Below are positions 4,949 through 5,628 of a DNA stretch of 5,628 bases, piece by piece. How positions within the stretch are numbered: the stretch's first letter is position 1; the number at the start of each line of letters is the position of its first letter. The notes beneath the pieces were generated by a model that was not told the DNA's origin, did not search any database, and worked only from the letters and a program-made list of their open reading frames with translations. This stretch comes from Mariprofundaceae bacterium (GTDB lineage Bacteria; Pseudomonadota; Zetaproteobacteria; Mariprofundales; Mariprofundaceae). The DNA is taken from the NCBI GenBank assembly GCA_030950835.1, contig JAUZQU010000183.1, forward strand, positions 1 to 5,628, given 5' to 3'. The position numbers and the translations under genes were made by a program.

Positions 4949-5628
4949 ATGGCTGAATTTACAGATTATAAAGTGGCGGATATGTCGCTGGCAGATTGGG
5001 GTCGCAAAGAAGTGACCATTGCCGAAACGGAAATGCCGGGTTTGATGGCATTGCGTGCGGAATATGCAGGCAAGAAGCCTTTGGCTGGGGCGCGTATTGT
5101 GGGCTGTTTGCACATGACGATTCAAACGGCTGTGTTGATGGAAACACTGGTTGATTTGGGTGCGGAAGTGCGCTGGTCTTCATGTAATATCTTTTCAACT
5201 CAGGATCAAGCTGCGGCTGCTATGGTTGCAGTTGGTATTCCAACATTTGCTTGGAAAGGCGAGACAGATGAAGAGTTTTGGTGGTGTATTGAGCAAACTG
5301 TACATGGCCCTGAAGGCTGGGTTCCGAATCTCATTTTAGATGATGGCGGCGATGTGACACAGTTGATCCATGATAAATATCCTGAATTACTCGAAGGTAT
5401 CAAAGGTTTATCAGAAGAGACAACTACTGGCGTGCATCGTTTGTATGAAATGGCACGAGAAGGTAAGTTAAAAGTCCCTGCAATCAACGTCAATGACTCC
5501 GTGACCAAATCGAAATTTGATAACCTTTATGGCTGCCGCGAATCGTTGCTTGATGGCATTAAACGCGCTACGGATGTGATGATTGCCGGTAAAATTGCGG
5601 TTGTTTTGGGTTATGGTGATGTGGGTAA
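4949..5628 (+). CDS. ahcY: adenosylhomocysteinase AhcY, N-terminal 226 residues (cut by window edge)
   Basis: AhcY hydrolyses SAH to adenosine and homocysteine in the cytoplasm, using bound NAD+. It relieves product inhibition of methyltransferases and feeds the methionine cycle. Visible family blocks are GCLHMTIQTAVL (52-63), SSCNIFSTQDQAAAAM (77-92), WKGETDEEFWWC (102-113), NLILDDGGD (127-135), SEETTTGVHRL (155-165), NVNDSVTKSKFDNLYG (180-195) and the start of the NAD-binding loop VVLGYGDVG (218-226). H55, D132, E157, K187 and D191 align with the known substrate-binding and catalytic residues. The frame is open to the end; the C-terminal half, about 240 residues, is outside. ATG 4949 is chosen because AGGAG (4937-4941) is 7 nt away. 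An in-frame ATG at 4943 is only 1 nt from it. Expression is expected to be controlled by the SAH riboswitch just upstream. Confidence 0.97.
   Translation, partial: MAEFTDYKVADMSLADWGRKEVTIAETEMPGLMALRAEYAGKKPLAGARIVGCLHMTIQTAVLMETLVDLGAEVRWSSCNIFSTQDQAAAAMVAVGIPTFAWKGETDEEFWWCIEQTVHGPEGWVPNLILDDGGDVTQLIHDKYPELLEGIKGLSEETTTGVHRLYEMAREGKLKVPAINVNDSVTKSKFDNLYGCRESLLDGIKRATDVMIAGKIAVVLGYGDVG

Noticed and set aside
4916..5508. Three minus-strand open frames opposite the start of ahcY
   Set aside because: They overlap the riboswitch platform and the highly conserved ahcY N-terminus; shadows.
1..5628. CRISPR array, toxin-antitoxin pair or a new defence system
   Set aside because: No regularly spaced direct repeats were seen, and apart from the orphan gene every coding region is a recognised housekeeping gene. 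The orphan gene alone does not support such a call.

Overview
The window looks like chromosomal DNA of a proteobacterium of moderate G+C content. Three features point that way: a DXP-dependent vitamin B6 gene (pdxJ), the tRNA-modification gene cmoA, and an S-adenosylhomocysteine (SAH) riboswitch in front of ahcY. A gammaproteobacterium or a close relative such as a zetaproteobacterium fits best, but this is inference from gene content, not a placement.

Left part (1-3852, all on the minus strand). Read in the direction of transcription, the order is cmoA, cysE, then rpsP-rimM-trmD-pdxJ, then the 5' end of a tRNA-Glu gene cut by the window edge. cmoA and cysE are 11 bp apart, and the cysE Shine-Dalgarno overlaps the cmoA stop. 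The rpsP cluster is tightly coupled: a 5-bp gap, a 22-bp overlap and a 4-bp ATGA overlap. pdxJ sits where rplS usually follows trmD. The tRNA has its own good sigma70-type promoter.

Middle part (3853-4828). This is the unusual stretch. It has a 207-bp segment bounded by perfect 19-bp inverted repeats, with a 9-bp-stem hairpin inside. Next comes an orphan plus-strand gene (4195-4776) whose best reading needs two opposite frame changes, each at an A-rich run. Its central block resembles a conserved segment I remember from phage-associated proteins, so this may be a remnant of a mobile element.

Right part (4829-5628). A complete SAH riboswitch aptamer is followed by a helix that can bury the ahcY Shine-Dalgarno, then the first 226 codons of ahcY, which runs off the window.

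Functionally, TrmD and CmoA use S-adenosylmethionine (SAM), TrmD releases SAH, AhcY removes SAH, and CysE feeds cysteine synthesis. Much of the window therefore touches translation, tRNA modification and sulfur/SAM metabolism.
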